DNA of 64,000 bases. It comes from CAYPNF01 sp964411985. GTDB lineage: Bacteria; Verrucomicrobiota; Verrucomicrobiia; Limisphaerales; J093. The notes under the pieces were generated by a model, which saw nothing but the letters and a program-made list of their open reading frames with translations, was not told where the DNA came from and did no database searches. Position numbers and translations under genes: made by a program. Position 1 is the first letter of the stretch. Every line of letters begins with the position of its first letter. The DNA is taken from NCBI GenBank assembly GCA_964411985.1, contig CAYPNF010000015.1, positions 81,545 to 145,544 on the forward strand. The letters run 5' to 3'. Shown piece by piece: positions 50,895 through 60,100 of this stretch.

Positions 50895-52811
50895 TTAGCG
50901 GATCGGCGGGAACATTTGTTCTGCGAAGAAGCGGCCCGTGGAGCAGGCGCAGCCGCCTTGATTGTGGGAGTGGCCAGGTTCGCTTGAAACCGGCAAGCTG
51001 GCGATAGACCTCAGGTTTTCAGGAAGGCGGTAAGCGGTGGTCTTCCTGGCAACATCCTTCACCGGGAAGACGCGGCCTTCGTGGACGGTGCCGACCACGG
51101 CAATGTCCTTGATCGTCGCGGCATCGCAGGTTACAGGGTTGTCAGCGAGGATCGTGAAGTTGGCGAGTTTGCCGGGGACGATGCTGCCGATCTTTTTCTC
51201 CAACTGAAGCGAGTAGGCCGCTTCGAGCGTTACGGCTTTCAACGCGCCCTCGCGGCTGATGCGTTGATCGGGAGCGGCAACGCGGCCTGACTGGGTGGTG
51301 CGGTTGACCCCGCAGTGCATGAGGAAGAGCGGTTGGGCGGGTGCCATCGGCATGTCGGAGTGATAGGAGTAGGAAATGCCGGCGCGTTCGACATCGCCCA
51401 TGCGGACCATGTTGTTGGCGCGTTCGGGGCCGAGGCCGGCCTTGCTGTAATTGTCCGCCAGCGCGGTCGGGTAGTAGGCATTGGCGCTGACGATGGCGCC
51501 CAGGCGCTGGATGCGCTCGACCTGGTCTTTCTGCGAGACGGCGAAGTGGACGATGACAGTGCGGTGGTCGTGGCGCGGATGGCGGCGCATGTTCTTTTCC
51601 AGCGTGTTCAGCACCATGTCGAGGCCGGCGTCGCCGTTGACGTGGATGTGGATCTGATAGCCAGCGTCCCAGTAGACGCGGAAGCTCCGCTCGAATAAAT
51701 CGAGGTCCATCATCCACTCGCCCTTGTGACCGTCGGTGTAGGGTTCGCGGACCTGCATGGCCTGCGAATAGATCGCGCCGTCGGCAAAGAGCTTCACCTG
51801 CTTCGCCACATACGCGGTGTTTCCCTGGCCCCACGTGAGCAGCTTCTCGGTTTCGGGAATGACCTGATCATCGGGATGTGCGGTGGTGATGCTCTTGCCG
51901 TCAGCGATGTAGTAGTAGCGGAAGGGCGTGGAGGAATCGCTGAATACGGCGTTCTGCGCGTCCTGCAGCGGCTTGGAAAGCAGTCCACCGGGTTCGCATC
52001 CCACCGTGATGCCATTGGCATGGAGGTATTCCTCCACGAAATGCAAGCCGTCGGTCAGCCGTTGTGGCGTGAAGACCGCTGGAGCGATCAACGGCAATAC
52101 CGCGAACATGCCTTGCTCCCAGAAATGCCCTTCCTCGAAGTTCGACTGTTCCTTGGCGCTGCCTTTGAGCTGGTCATGCCATTCCTTGGTGACGGCGAAC
52201 TTCTTCATCGCGGCGCCGTTCAAGTAAAACTCATGGCACGAGCGGTGCCACACCAGGATGGGACGGGTGGCGCTGATCTTGTCGAGTTCGGCGCGGGCCA
52301 GCTTGCCGTGGAAGTATTGGTGAAACCCCCAGGTGAGCAGCAGGGCCTCCGGGTCTTCCAGTTTCGCGTGCGCCTCGGTGAGGCGTTTGATGTAATCGTC
52401 ATGATCTTTCGCAGCCGGCACCGTGCCGGAGGGTAGCACCCAGTCCTCAATGGCGATGATCTCGGAGGTCATCGCGAGCGCGGCGAGAAAGGGATGGTCG
52501 TGCTGCGCGATGAAACCCGGAACGATCACCCTGTCCGCGAAACGGTTATCGACAACATAGGGCTGGTCACCCGCTGCCTTCTTCAACTCTTCTAGTGAAC
52601 CGACTGCGAGTATGCGGCTTCCGACCACGGCGACGGCCTCGGCCTTCGGTTTGCCAGGATCCAGGGTGACGATTTCCTTCGCGGTGTAGATGGTGGCGGA
52701 AGGAAGGGATGCGGTGGCGGCAGCCATATCTTGGAGAGACCTGACTTCCTCACCAGTGGCGGTGATCAGGCTCGCTCCGACGAGGGCGAGAAGGTTGAGT
52801 TTGGTCTTCAT
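50895..52811 (-). CDS. YtcJ-type amidohydrolase with His/Cys tail (paralogue 1)
   Basis: A 638-residue exported metal-dependent hydrolase of amidohydrolase family 3. A signal peptide (MKTKLNLLALVGASLITATG) is followed by ATIYTAKEIVTLDPGKPKAE and the beta-sandwich. The metal motif is QHDHP (HxH); further ligands and active-site residues lie in CHEFYLNG, HIHVNGDAGLD, VIVHFAV and YHSDMPM. The C-terminus ends GHSHNQGGCACSTG, a His/Cys cluster absent from ordinary YtcJ proteins as I know them. The substrate (an amide or formamide) is unknown. It lies 87 bp downstream of its paralogue on the same strand, so co-expression is likely. Confidence 0.88.
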   Translation of the reverse strand: MKTKLNLLALVGASLITATGEEVRSLQDMAAATASLPSATIYTAKEIVTLDPGKPKAEAVAVVGSRILAVGSLEELKKAAGDQPYVVDNRFADRVIVPGFIAQHDHPFLAALAMTSEIIAIEDWVLPSGTVPAAKDHDDYIKRLTEAHAKLEDPEALLLTWGFHQYFHGKLARAELDKISATRPILVWHRSCHEFYLNGAAMKKFAVTKEWHDQLKGSAKEQSNFEEGHFWEQGMFAVLPLIAPAVFTPQRLTDGLHFVEEYLHANGITVGCEPGGLLSKPLQDAQNAVFSDSSTPFRYYYIADGKSITTAHPDDQVIPETEKLLTWGQGNTAYVAKQVKLFADGAIYSQAMQVREPYTDGHKGEWMMDLDLFERSFRVYWDAGYQIHIHVNGDAGLDMVLNTLEKNMRRHPRHDHRTVIVHFAVSQKDQVERIQRLGAIVSANAYYPTALADNYSKAGLGPERANNMVRMGDVERAGISYSYHSDMPMAPAQPLFLMHCGVNRTTQSGRVAAPDQRISREGALKAVTLEAAYSLQLEKKIGSIVPGKLANFTILADNPVTCDAATIKDIAVVGTVHEGRVFPVKDVARKTTAYRLPENLRSIASLPVSSEPGHSHNQGGCACSTGRFFAEQMFPPIR

Positions 52812-52898
52812 GGTGTTGCTGGTTTTACCGCATCGGATGGCGTATGAAGAATGAAGTCCACGATCAGGCGGGGATTAGGCGTTGAATTCACCTTTTCG

Positions 52899-54782
52899 CT
52901 ATCTCTCCGCCGCATCGGCGATGATGGCGGCGAGTTGACTCATGGCACCGCAGAGGCAGCCGCCTCCGTGAGCCTGTCCATGCTCATGGTGGTGGCCCAG
53001 GTGGGAAGCGGTGGAGCCCATGGCACGGGCAAAGGCGAGCTCTCCCGCGTCGCCGGACCGGAGGCTGGCACCGGCTTGTTTCAGGCTGGCGATGTCGAAA
53101 ATAGTGACGCCTTCTTTGATCGTTTCCACAACTTTGATCTGGTCGATGATTTCCGGGTCGATGGTGGTGGGGTCCTTGTCGAGGATCACGAAGTCGGCGA
53201 GTTTGCCGGTTTCGATGGAGCCTTTGGTTTTCTCCTCGAAGTGCTGCCAGGCGGGCCAGAGGGTCATCGCCTTGAGAGCGGTGATCACGTCCACGCGGTG
53301 CTGCGGCCCAAGGATGTCGCCAGAGCGGGTGCGCCGGGAGACAGTGGCGTCGAGCACCCGCATCGAGTTTGGGAAAGCGACGGGCGCGTCGTGGTGGGAG
53401 GTGAACTTCATGCCGCGCTTCACGCACCAGCCGGTGGGGGAAATGTTGTCGGCCAGCGCGGGGCCGACGGTGTGATCGCGGTGCCAGTCGCCCCAATAGA
53501 AAGTGTGCATCGGAAACAGCGAGGGCAGGACGTCGAGTCGGTTAAAGGAATCAAGCTGGTCCTCGCGGAGGAACTGTCCGTGGATCAGCACCGCTCTGCG
53601 GTCGCCCGCGCCGTGCTTGCGGGCGGCAGCATCAATCGCCGCGATCAATAGGTCGGAAGCGGCTTCTCCGTTCGCGTGGGTGATGATCTGAATCTTGCTT
53701 TCGTAGGCCCAGTCCACCGCCGAGATCACCTGTTCCTCGGTGGCGGCGGGATAACCGCGATAGCCCGGCGGATATTTGCCGACAGGGGCGTAGTAAGGCC
53801 GGTCGCGCCACGCCGTGAAACCTTGCGGCGATCCATCGATGGTGAGTTTCGCCCCACCCACACGGAGCCGGTTCTTATATTCCTGAGTGACGTTCTTCCT
53901 GATAAAATCCCGGTCCACAAGGACATCGGGATAGGTGACCACGTCAATCTTGAATCCGCCTTCGTCTGCCACCGTACGCAGGATGTTGGCGACGGCTGGA
54001 GTCGAACGGCCTTCGTCTGCGGTGGTGTAGCCAAAGCGTGCCCACAGCTCCGCCCCGGAGCGCGCGAATTGCTTGGCCCCCTCAGCCCCGGCCCGCGAAA
54101 GGAGTTTCATGACCACCGGAAACCCTGCGGTCTCTTCAAGCACTCCGTTCGGCTCCCTGCCATCGGCGCCACGGCGAATTATTCCCCCGGCTGGGTTGGG
54201 GGTTTCCGCAGTCACACCGCAGACCCCTAGCGCCTTCGAGTTCACGGCGAAGAGGTGGCCGGACTGGTGGACGATGCACACGGGAATGTCCTTGGAAACC
54301 TGGTCAAGATCCTCGCGTGTCGGATGCCGCAGCTCCGCGAGCATCGCGTTGTCGTAGCCGAAGCCGACAATGAGCTGGATTTTGTCCACCGTGGCCCGGT
54401 TCGCACTGGTCCAGTCCTTCAAGGTCTGGACCAGCGACGCGATGTCCTTCACCTCGCCATCAGGCGGGGCCAGCAGGTTCGCCGAGAGCGCCTGGATGCC
54501 GCCCATGAACACGTGGCCGTGGGCATCGACGAAACCGGGGAGCATCGTCTTGCCCATGAGATCGATGATTTTGGTAGCGTCGCCTTTGGACTTGAGGACT
54601 TCCTCCTTGGTGCCGACGGCGAGAATCCTGCCGCCTTTCACGGCGACTGCCTCCGCCTTCGGATGGGCGTCGTCGATGGTTAGAATGGAGCCGTTGTGAT
54701 AGATGGCGTCTGCAGTGTCGGCAGCGAACGCGCCGTTGAGTCTCAAGCCGCAGAGAGCGAGGATAAGTAGTATGGTTCTCAT
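52899..54782 (-). CDS. YtcJ-type amidohydrolase with His/Cys tail (paralogue 2)
   Basis: About 627 residues from the ATG at 54782, which precedes the signal peptide MRTILLILALCGLRLNGAFA; a longer frame begins at 54863. Motifs: ILTIDDAHPKAEAVAVKGGR, VDAHGHVF (HxH), VHQSGHLFAVNS, KLTIDGSPQGFTAWRDRPYY, ITHANGEAASD, LIHGQFLRED and SHHDAPVAFP, all typical of this family. The tail carries HHHEHGQAHGGGCLC, a likely metal-binding element. It is the promoter-proximal member of the tandem pair. The two share domain layout but differ markedly in sequence, so the duplication is old. Confidence 0.9.
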   Translation of the reverse strand: MRTILLILALCGLRLNGAFAADTADAIYHNGSILTIDDAHPKAEAVAVKGGRILAVGTKEEVLKSKGDATKIIDLMGKTMLPGFVDAHGHVFMGGIQALSANLLAPPDGEVKDIASLVQTLKDWTSANRATVDKIQLIVGFGYDNAMLAELRHPTREDLDQVSKDIPVCIVHQSGHLFAVNSKALGVCGVTAETPNPAGGIIRRGADGREPNGVLEETAGFPVVMKLLSRAGAEGAKQFARSGAELWARFGYTTADEGRSTPAVANILRTVADEGGFKIDVVTYPDVLVDRDFIRKNVTQEYKNRLRVGGAKLTIDGSPQGFTAWRDRPYYAPVGKYPPGYRGYPAATEEQVISAVDWAYESKIQIITHANGEAASDLLIAAIDAAARKHGAGDRRAVLIHGQFLREDQLDSFNRLDVLPSLFPMHTFYWGDWHRDHTVGPALADNISPTGWCVKRGMKFTSHHDAPVAFPNSMRVLDATVSRRTRSGDILGPQHRVDVITALKAMTLWPAWQHFEEKTKGSIETGKLADFVILDKDPTTIDPEIIDQIKVVETIKEGVTIFDIASLKQAGASLRSGDAGELAFARAMGSTASHLGHHHEHGQAHGGGCLCGAMSQLAAIIADAAER

Positions 54783-55175
54783 AGTGTGATGGCCGCAGGA
54801 GAGGATGGCGAGGGCACTGATGAGGTCGGTCAGTTGTCTGAACGGAGTGTGTGTGTTTTGCATGCTGCGTATGAATTGTGGTTCGTTCTCCTGGTCATGG
54901 CTTTTCAGCTCCTGGCTTTCCCGGTGCGTTTGGGTTCGGCAGACAGGGCGAGCGGGGCAGTGAGCCGTTCATAAGGCTGGAAGAGGTAGAGCAAGGCGCT
55001 GGCGGCCTCCGGCCTCTGCTCGAACCGCAGGTGGGCGAAGGGCGCTCCCGTCAGGACTTTCTCATTTTCGGCTAAAGCGCGACGCACGGGCAGTAATATA
55101 GGGCTCGGGAGAGTCCTTGCCAAGAATGGGCTGGGAGCGTTCGGAGAAAGCTAAACTTCTGGGTCCACTGCCGGC
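54783..55175. other. Spacer upstream of the amidohydrolase pair
   Basis: Holds the leader of the amidohydrolase gene. The minus-strand frame at 54905-55123 (FEQRPEAASALLYLFQPYER) has no recognised motif and may be a remnant. Nothing else is seen before the direct repeat at 55176. Confidence 0.35.
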
Positions 55176-55405
55176 GTAAGCCCTTTGGGGTCATCTCCAT
55201 AGTCTCCAATGGAAGCGTTGAGTGGGTTGAGGTAGACGGTAAACTTTGGTTATGGCCGGACCGTTGCGCATCGAGCTGCCGGGTTGGTTTTGACATGATG
55301 AACAGGATTTGCAGGATGGGGTTGGCCCAGAGGTCGTTCTCTTTTCATCCTGTCCATCCTGGAATCCTGTCATAACTCCCTCTCCAGTGGTCGCACGTAA
55401 AGATG
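55176..55405. repeat. ~230-bp direct repeat, copy 1
   Basis: It starts GTAAGCCCTTTGGGGTCA, includes CGTTGAGTGGGTTGAGGTAG and GCCGGACCGTTGCGCATCGA, contains AGGAT-type inverted repeat copy B (55292-55371) and ends ...CCAGTGGTCGCACGTAAAGATG. Copy 2 lies at 55939-56173 in the same orientation. The two flank a small gene. Confidence 0.85.
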
Positions 55406-55509
55406 TTACTTTGGCTCCACTTGTACAGTACTGTCGCACTCCTAGGCTGAGCTCCGGTTCTGGGGTTGGCAATCCTGCCGTTTCACCGTAGACTCCATCT
55501 CCAAGCGCT

Positions 55510-55929
55510 ATGCCAGAACCTTTGCTGCCCTCCCACCTGTCGTCACCCGTAAACGCATCGATACTCCGTTTTCTGACGCCACAATCAGCGCACACGGACG
55601 TCGCCGAAGCACTGATCAAGGCAATCCAACCGTTGGGGGATGTTCAGCAGTTCTGCCCCAACCCCAGCCGCTGCCTTTTCTTTTGCGTTTCCACGTTAGG
55701 AACCGTTTTCGCCTTTGCCGTGGGCCAAAGGACCCTGGGTTTTCGCCTTGACGATCGCATGAAGGAACGCGCCCTCCGCTCAGGAGCCTCGCCGCTACCG
55801 GACTGCGGGGCGGAGTGGGTCACATTCGAGCTGTTTCGCGATGACTGGCCGGAGGTGGATCTTCGGTTTTGGGCGCGAAAGGCCTATGTCTGTGCTCGAG
55901 AGTTCACCCAGGTACCTCCTCCCGTGTAA
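55510..55929 (+). CDS. Hypothetical protein (139 aa) between direct repeats
   Basis: The ATG at 55510 opens a 139-residue frame with protein-like composition: AEALIKAIQPLGDVQQFCPN, CLFFCVSTLGTVFAFAVGQR, TLGFRLDDRMKERALRSGAS, WVTFELFRDDWPEVDLRFWA then RKAYVCAREF. It has four Cys in the first two thirds and a compact alpha/beta appearance, with no export signal or membrane helix. I do not recognise the family with confidence. The exact placement between two 230-bp repeats suggests that the gene was captured by, or duplicated with, the repeat element. Confidence 0.6.
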   Translation: MPEPLLPSHLSSPVNASILRFLTPQSAHTDVAEALIKAIQPLGDVQQFCPNPSRCLFFCVSTLGTVFAFAVGQRTLGFRLDDRMKERALRSGASPLPDCGAEWVTFELFRDDWPEVDLRFWARKAYVCAREFTQVPPPV

Positions 55930-55938
55930 CAGTCTAGT

Positions 55939-56173
55939 GTAAGCCCTTTGGGGTCACGTCTCCATAGTCTACAATGAAAGCGTTGAGTGGGTTGAGGTAG
56001 GCGGTAGACTTTGTTTACGGCCGGACCGTTGCGCATCGAGCGAGCGGGTGGGTGGGTTTTGACACGTGAACAGGATCTGGAGGATGGGGCTGCGCTTGAT
56101 TTCGTTCACTCTTCATCCTGTCCATCCTGGCATCCTGTCAGAACTCCCTCTCCAGTGGTCGCACGTAGAGATG
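55939..56173. repeat. ~235-bp direct repeat, copy 2
   Basis: It matches 55176-55405 with scattered substitutions and small indels, from GTAAGCCCTTTGGGGTCA through CCAGTGGTCGCACGTAGAGATG. It contains AGGAT-type inverted repeat copy C (56061-56139). It fills most of the 317-bp spacer before the sigma gene, whose promoter must lie in or just after it. Confidence 0.85.
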
Positions 56174-56246
56174 CAACCCCATGTACATTTGTCCAGGGCC
56201 GCCAACCAGTGCTTTCAATTCTGGTCTAGGCTGCTAGGATGTCGTC

Positions 56247-56999
56247 ATGAATAGCCCCAGTGATGGCATCGAGCCTTCGAGGAAGGTCTCCGGGCTGTTC
56301 ATGACCACCCATTGGAGCGTGGTGCTGGCCGCGGGACTGGGGGACACGCCGCAGCCCGGCGATGCGCTGGAGAAGCTCTGCTGCGCCTACTGGCGTCCGC
56401 TCTACCTCTTTGTGCGGAGTTCGGGTTACGACGAAGAGACGGCCAAGGATTTGACCCAGTCCTTTTTCGAGCGTTTGCTCGAGAAAGACTACGTCAAGGA
56501 GGCCGACGCTACGAGAGGCCGTTTTCGCACCTTTCTGCTCGCCGCTTTGAAGCATTTTCTGGCCAATGAATGGGACCGAACAAAAGCGGTGAAACGCGGA
56601 GGACGCTGCCGGTTTGTGCCGATGGAAACCTCCCTCATGGAAGCCGAGCTCCAGCGTGGCACACAACGCGATCTCAACCCAGAACAGCTCTTCGAGCGTC
56701 GATGGGCGATAGCGCTGCTCGATCAGGCGCATCAGGAATTGGAGGCCGAGCAGGTTGCGAGCGGGAAGGCGGCGCTGTATTCCGCACTTCAGGTTTATCT
56801 CACAGGCGACAAGGAACGTCCCCCCTACCTGACCACCGCTTCCCAACTAGGCATGAGTGTCGAGGCAGTCAGGAAAGCCGTCGAACGGCTCCGCCAGCGC
56901 TACGGCCAGTTGCTGCGGCAGGCGGTGGCGCAGACGATAGGTACGCCAGAGGAAATCGATGCCGAGCTGCGCCATCTTCGAGTCGTGCTGTCCGGCTGA
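56247..56999 (+). CDS. ECF-type RNA polymerase sigma factor (kinase-linked)
   Basis: A 250-residue sigma factor of the type found next to serine/threonine kinases in Planctomycetes and Verrucomicrobia. Region 2: FMTTHWSVVLAAGLGD, CCAYWRPLYLFVRSSGYDEE, AKDLTQSFFERLLEKDYVKE, RGRFRTFLLAALKHFLANEW. Region 4: PYLTTASQLGMSVEAVRKAV then ERLRQRYGQLLRQAVA. The family is longer than classical ECF factors and has a variable linker between the two regions. The ATG is preceded by AGGATG. The kinase gene follows 132 bp downstream on the same strand. Confidence 0.9.
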   Translation: MNSPSDGIEPSRKVSGLFMTTHWSVVLAAGLGDTPQPGDALEKLCCAYWRPLYLFVRSSGYDEETAKDLTQSFFERLLEKDYVKEADATRGRFRTFLLAALKHFLANEWDRTKAVKRGGRCRFVPMETSLMEAELQRGTQRDLNPEQLFERRWAIALLDQAHQELEAEQVASGKAALYSALQVYLTGDKERPPYLTTASQLGMSVEAVRKAVERLRQRYGQLLRQAVAQTIGTPEEIDAELRHLRVVLSG

Positions 57000-57131
57000 G
57001 TTCGGGCGCGCGTCGGTGTGACCTGAACAATTCCGTCACTTTTGGCAGGAATTGCTTCATGGTTGGGTGAATCGATAAATAGCCCGTGCCGGTCTCGGCA
57101 GCGGGAGTTCGGGCGCGGACGGCTTGGGCGC

Positions 57132-60100
57132 ATGAGCGAAATGAGCGAAAAATGTCCAGAGTGCGGCGCGGAGTTGCCGGAAGGCACACCCGCCAGTCGC
57201 TGCCCGCACTGCCTGATCGGCCTGGCGATCGAGGGCGCCGCCGGCCGGTCGTCAGTGGCCAGTGGTCAGTCATCAGTCGTCGGGGTGAGCAGTGAGCGAG
57301 GCACAGCGCAGCTTGCCCCCCTGATCACTGATCACCGGTCACCGATGACTCTCCGCCGCTTCGGCGATTACGAATTGATCGAGGAAATCGCCCGTGGCGG
57401 CATGGGAGTCGTCTATAAGGCTCGACAAGTCAGCCTGGACCGGTTGGTGGCGGTGAAGATGATTCTCGCCGGCGAGTTCGCGACCCAGGAGTTCGTCCAG
57501 CGCTTCCGCACCGAGGCCTCCGCCGCCGCCGTGCTGCACCACCCGAACATCGTCGCGATCCATGAAGTCGGGGTCCACGCCGGCCAGCACTACTTTTCGA
57601 TGGATTTCGTGGATGGCCCCAGTCTAGCCGCGCTGGTGGGCCACGTTCCGTTGCCAGCCAGGCGCGCCGCGCAGTACGTCCAAATCCTCGCTGAGGCGAT
57701 TCACTACGCGCATGAGCAGGGCATCCTGCACCGCGACCTCAAGCCGTCGAACGTGCTCATCGACGCCGACGACCAGCCGCGCATCACCGATTTCGGCCTG
57801 GCCAAGCGCCTGGGGGGTGAGACCAGTTTACTGTTGAGCGGTCAGCTGGTCGGCTCGCCTAACTTCATGCCGCCTGAGCAGGCGACGGCTAGGCACGGCA
57901 GGGTGGGCCGGTACAGTGACGTCTATGCCTTGGGCGGGATCCTCTACCACCTCCTGACAGCCCGCCCGCCTTTCCAGGCGGACTCGTTGGAGGTCATCGT
58001 CACCCAGGTGCTGACGGTGGAGCCGGTTTCGCCGCGGATGCTCAACCCGGCGGTGCCGCGCGACCTGGAGACGCTCTGCCTGAAGTGTCTGGAGAAGGAA
58101 CCGTCGCGCCGATACGCCACGGCCCAGGCACTAGCGGATGAACTGGGCCGCTTCCTGCGCGGGGAACCAATCCTGGCTCGTCCCATGGGCCCGACCGGCA
58201 AGATCTGGCGCTGGTGCCGACGCAAACCGGCGCTGGCGACTGCGCTGGGCGCGGTGGTTCTCGTGACGTCCTTGGGCTTCGTGGGAGTTGTCTCGCAGTG
58301 GCGCCGCGCCCAAGCCGGCGAGTTGCTGGCCCGCCAAAACGCCTATGCCGCGGACATGAGCCTCGCGCACCGGGCACTGCAAGCCGATGAGGTGGGGCTG
58401 GCGCTCAGCCTGTTGAACAAACACCGACCCAGGTTGGGAGTCCCGGCGTCGGCGGGGGTTGCGCCCAAGGCCGCTTCCGAGCAACCAGACCGCCTAAAGG
58501 CGGAACTCCGAACCGACCTCCGTGGCTGGGAATGGCGCTACCTCTGGCAGCTTTGCCAGCCTGACATGTCGTTTAGCCTGCGTCGGGATTCGGCTCCCGT
58601 CGGCGCGGTGGCGATCTCGCAGGACGGTAGGCTGCTGGCAGTGCAGACTGAGGGACACAAGGTGACGTTGTGGGATTTGACCACCAAAAGGCCCATGGCG
58701 GAGCTACCGGAGCTTGGATGGATCATGGCCATGACCCTGTCGCCGAGTGGCGGCGTGTTGGCGGTGAGTCGCTCTGAGGAAACCAAACCACCGACGGTCG
58801 AATTCTGGGACCTTCATTCACGCCGACTCATCCGCACCCTCAGCCCCGCATCTCCCGTACTCTCCCTGGCGTTTTCCCCGGACGGGAAACTGCTGGCAAC
58901 GTTAAACGATCAGGCAACCACGCAAGTCGTCGAGTGGGAGTCGAATCGAACCATCACCTACCTCACTGCGGCGCCTTTCAGACGGGGTGGGACGGGGGTC
59001 GTGGCCTTTTCGCCAGACGGAAATCGCCTGGCGGTAGGCGCGGATTACGGATGGCTCCAGGTCGTGAACTTACGGAGCGGAGCGGTACGGACGAATGAGA
59101 CGAAAACGATTGACGGCGTCAGCGCGCTCGCCTTTTCGCCCGACAGCCAGCTCCTCGCGGCCGGTTTCGCCTACACCAGCGGAACCGTGCACCTCTGGGA
59201 CTCCGACTCGGGAGAACCGCGCGGGCAACTCACTAACGCGACGGCTTACGTTCACCGTCTGGCCTTCACGCCGGATGGCCGGCGTTTGGCGGCAGCAAGC
59301 GCGGACGGCACGATTCGAATCTGGGATGTCGCCGAGCGAACCGTGGTGGGGCGTTTGCGAGGACATCCGGCTGAGTCGCTGGCCCTGGCTTTCCAGGCAG
59401 ATGGCCAAACGCTCGTCAGTGGTTGCGGCCAGGGGGCTGCTTGCGTCTGGGACCTCACTGCCACCAACAAGACTCACACTCACACGAAGCTGGCCATTTC
59501 GGAATGGCTGACCCCCAACTTGCCCCGTCAGAATTTCGCCCCTGGTGCGCTTGATCCGAAGGTCGTCCAGCGGCTCGGTCTGGCTTTCACCCCGGATAGC
59601 CAAGGCTTCATCACGACTGACCCGGATGGGATGCTCAGCGTTTGGGACGCGCGGACGATGCAACCAACGGAATCGCTTCCCATGCTGGGCAGTAACTGCT
59701 GGGGCGTAGCACTGTCGCCCGATGGCCATTGGCTGGCGGTAGGCGATGCTGCGGGGAAAGTTCACATCTGGGATTGGAAGACACGCCAGCTCGTGAAGAG
59801 TTTCGATGTTCCCTTCGAGTGGTGCGGCGGCCTCCGTTTTTCCCGCAGCGGCGGCTTTTTGATCGCAATAGTCACTTCTAATAACCGCGCTCGAAACCTG
59901 AAGGCCTGGACGACCAGGGGCTGGGAAGAACTGCCCCTGCGCGGTATCCGGGTTGAAGCCCCCTATGCGGCTGACCTCTCTCCCGACGACCGTTTCCTCG
60001 CGCTGGGGTACACGGACGGAGCGGTGACACTGCGGAGCGTTCCCTCCCGACAGGATGAAACGACGTTCGGCAAGCACATTATGGGCGTGAGCGATGTTTC

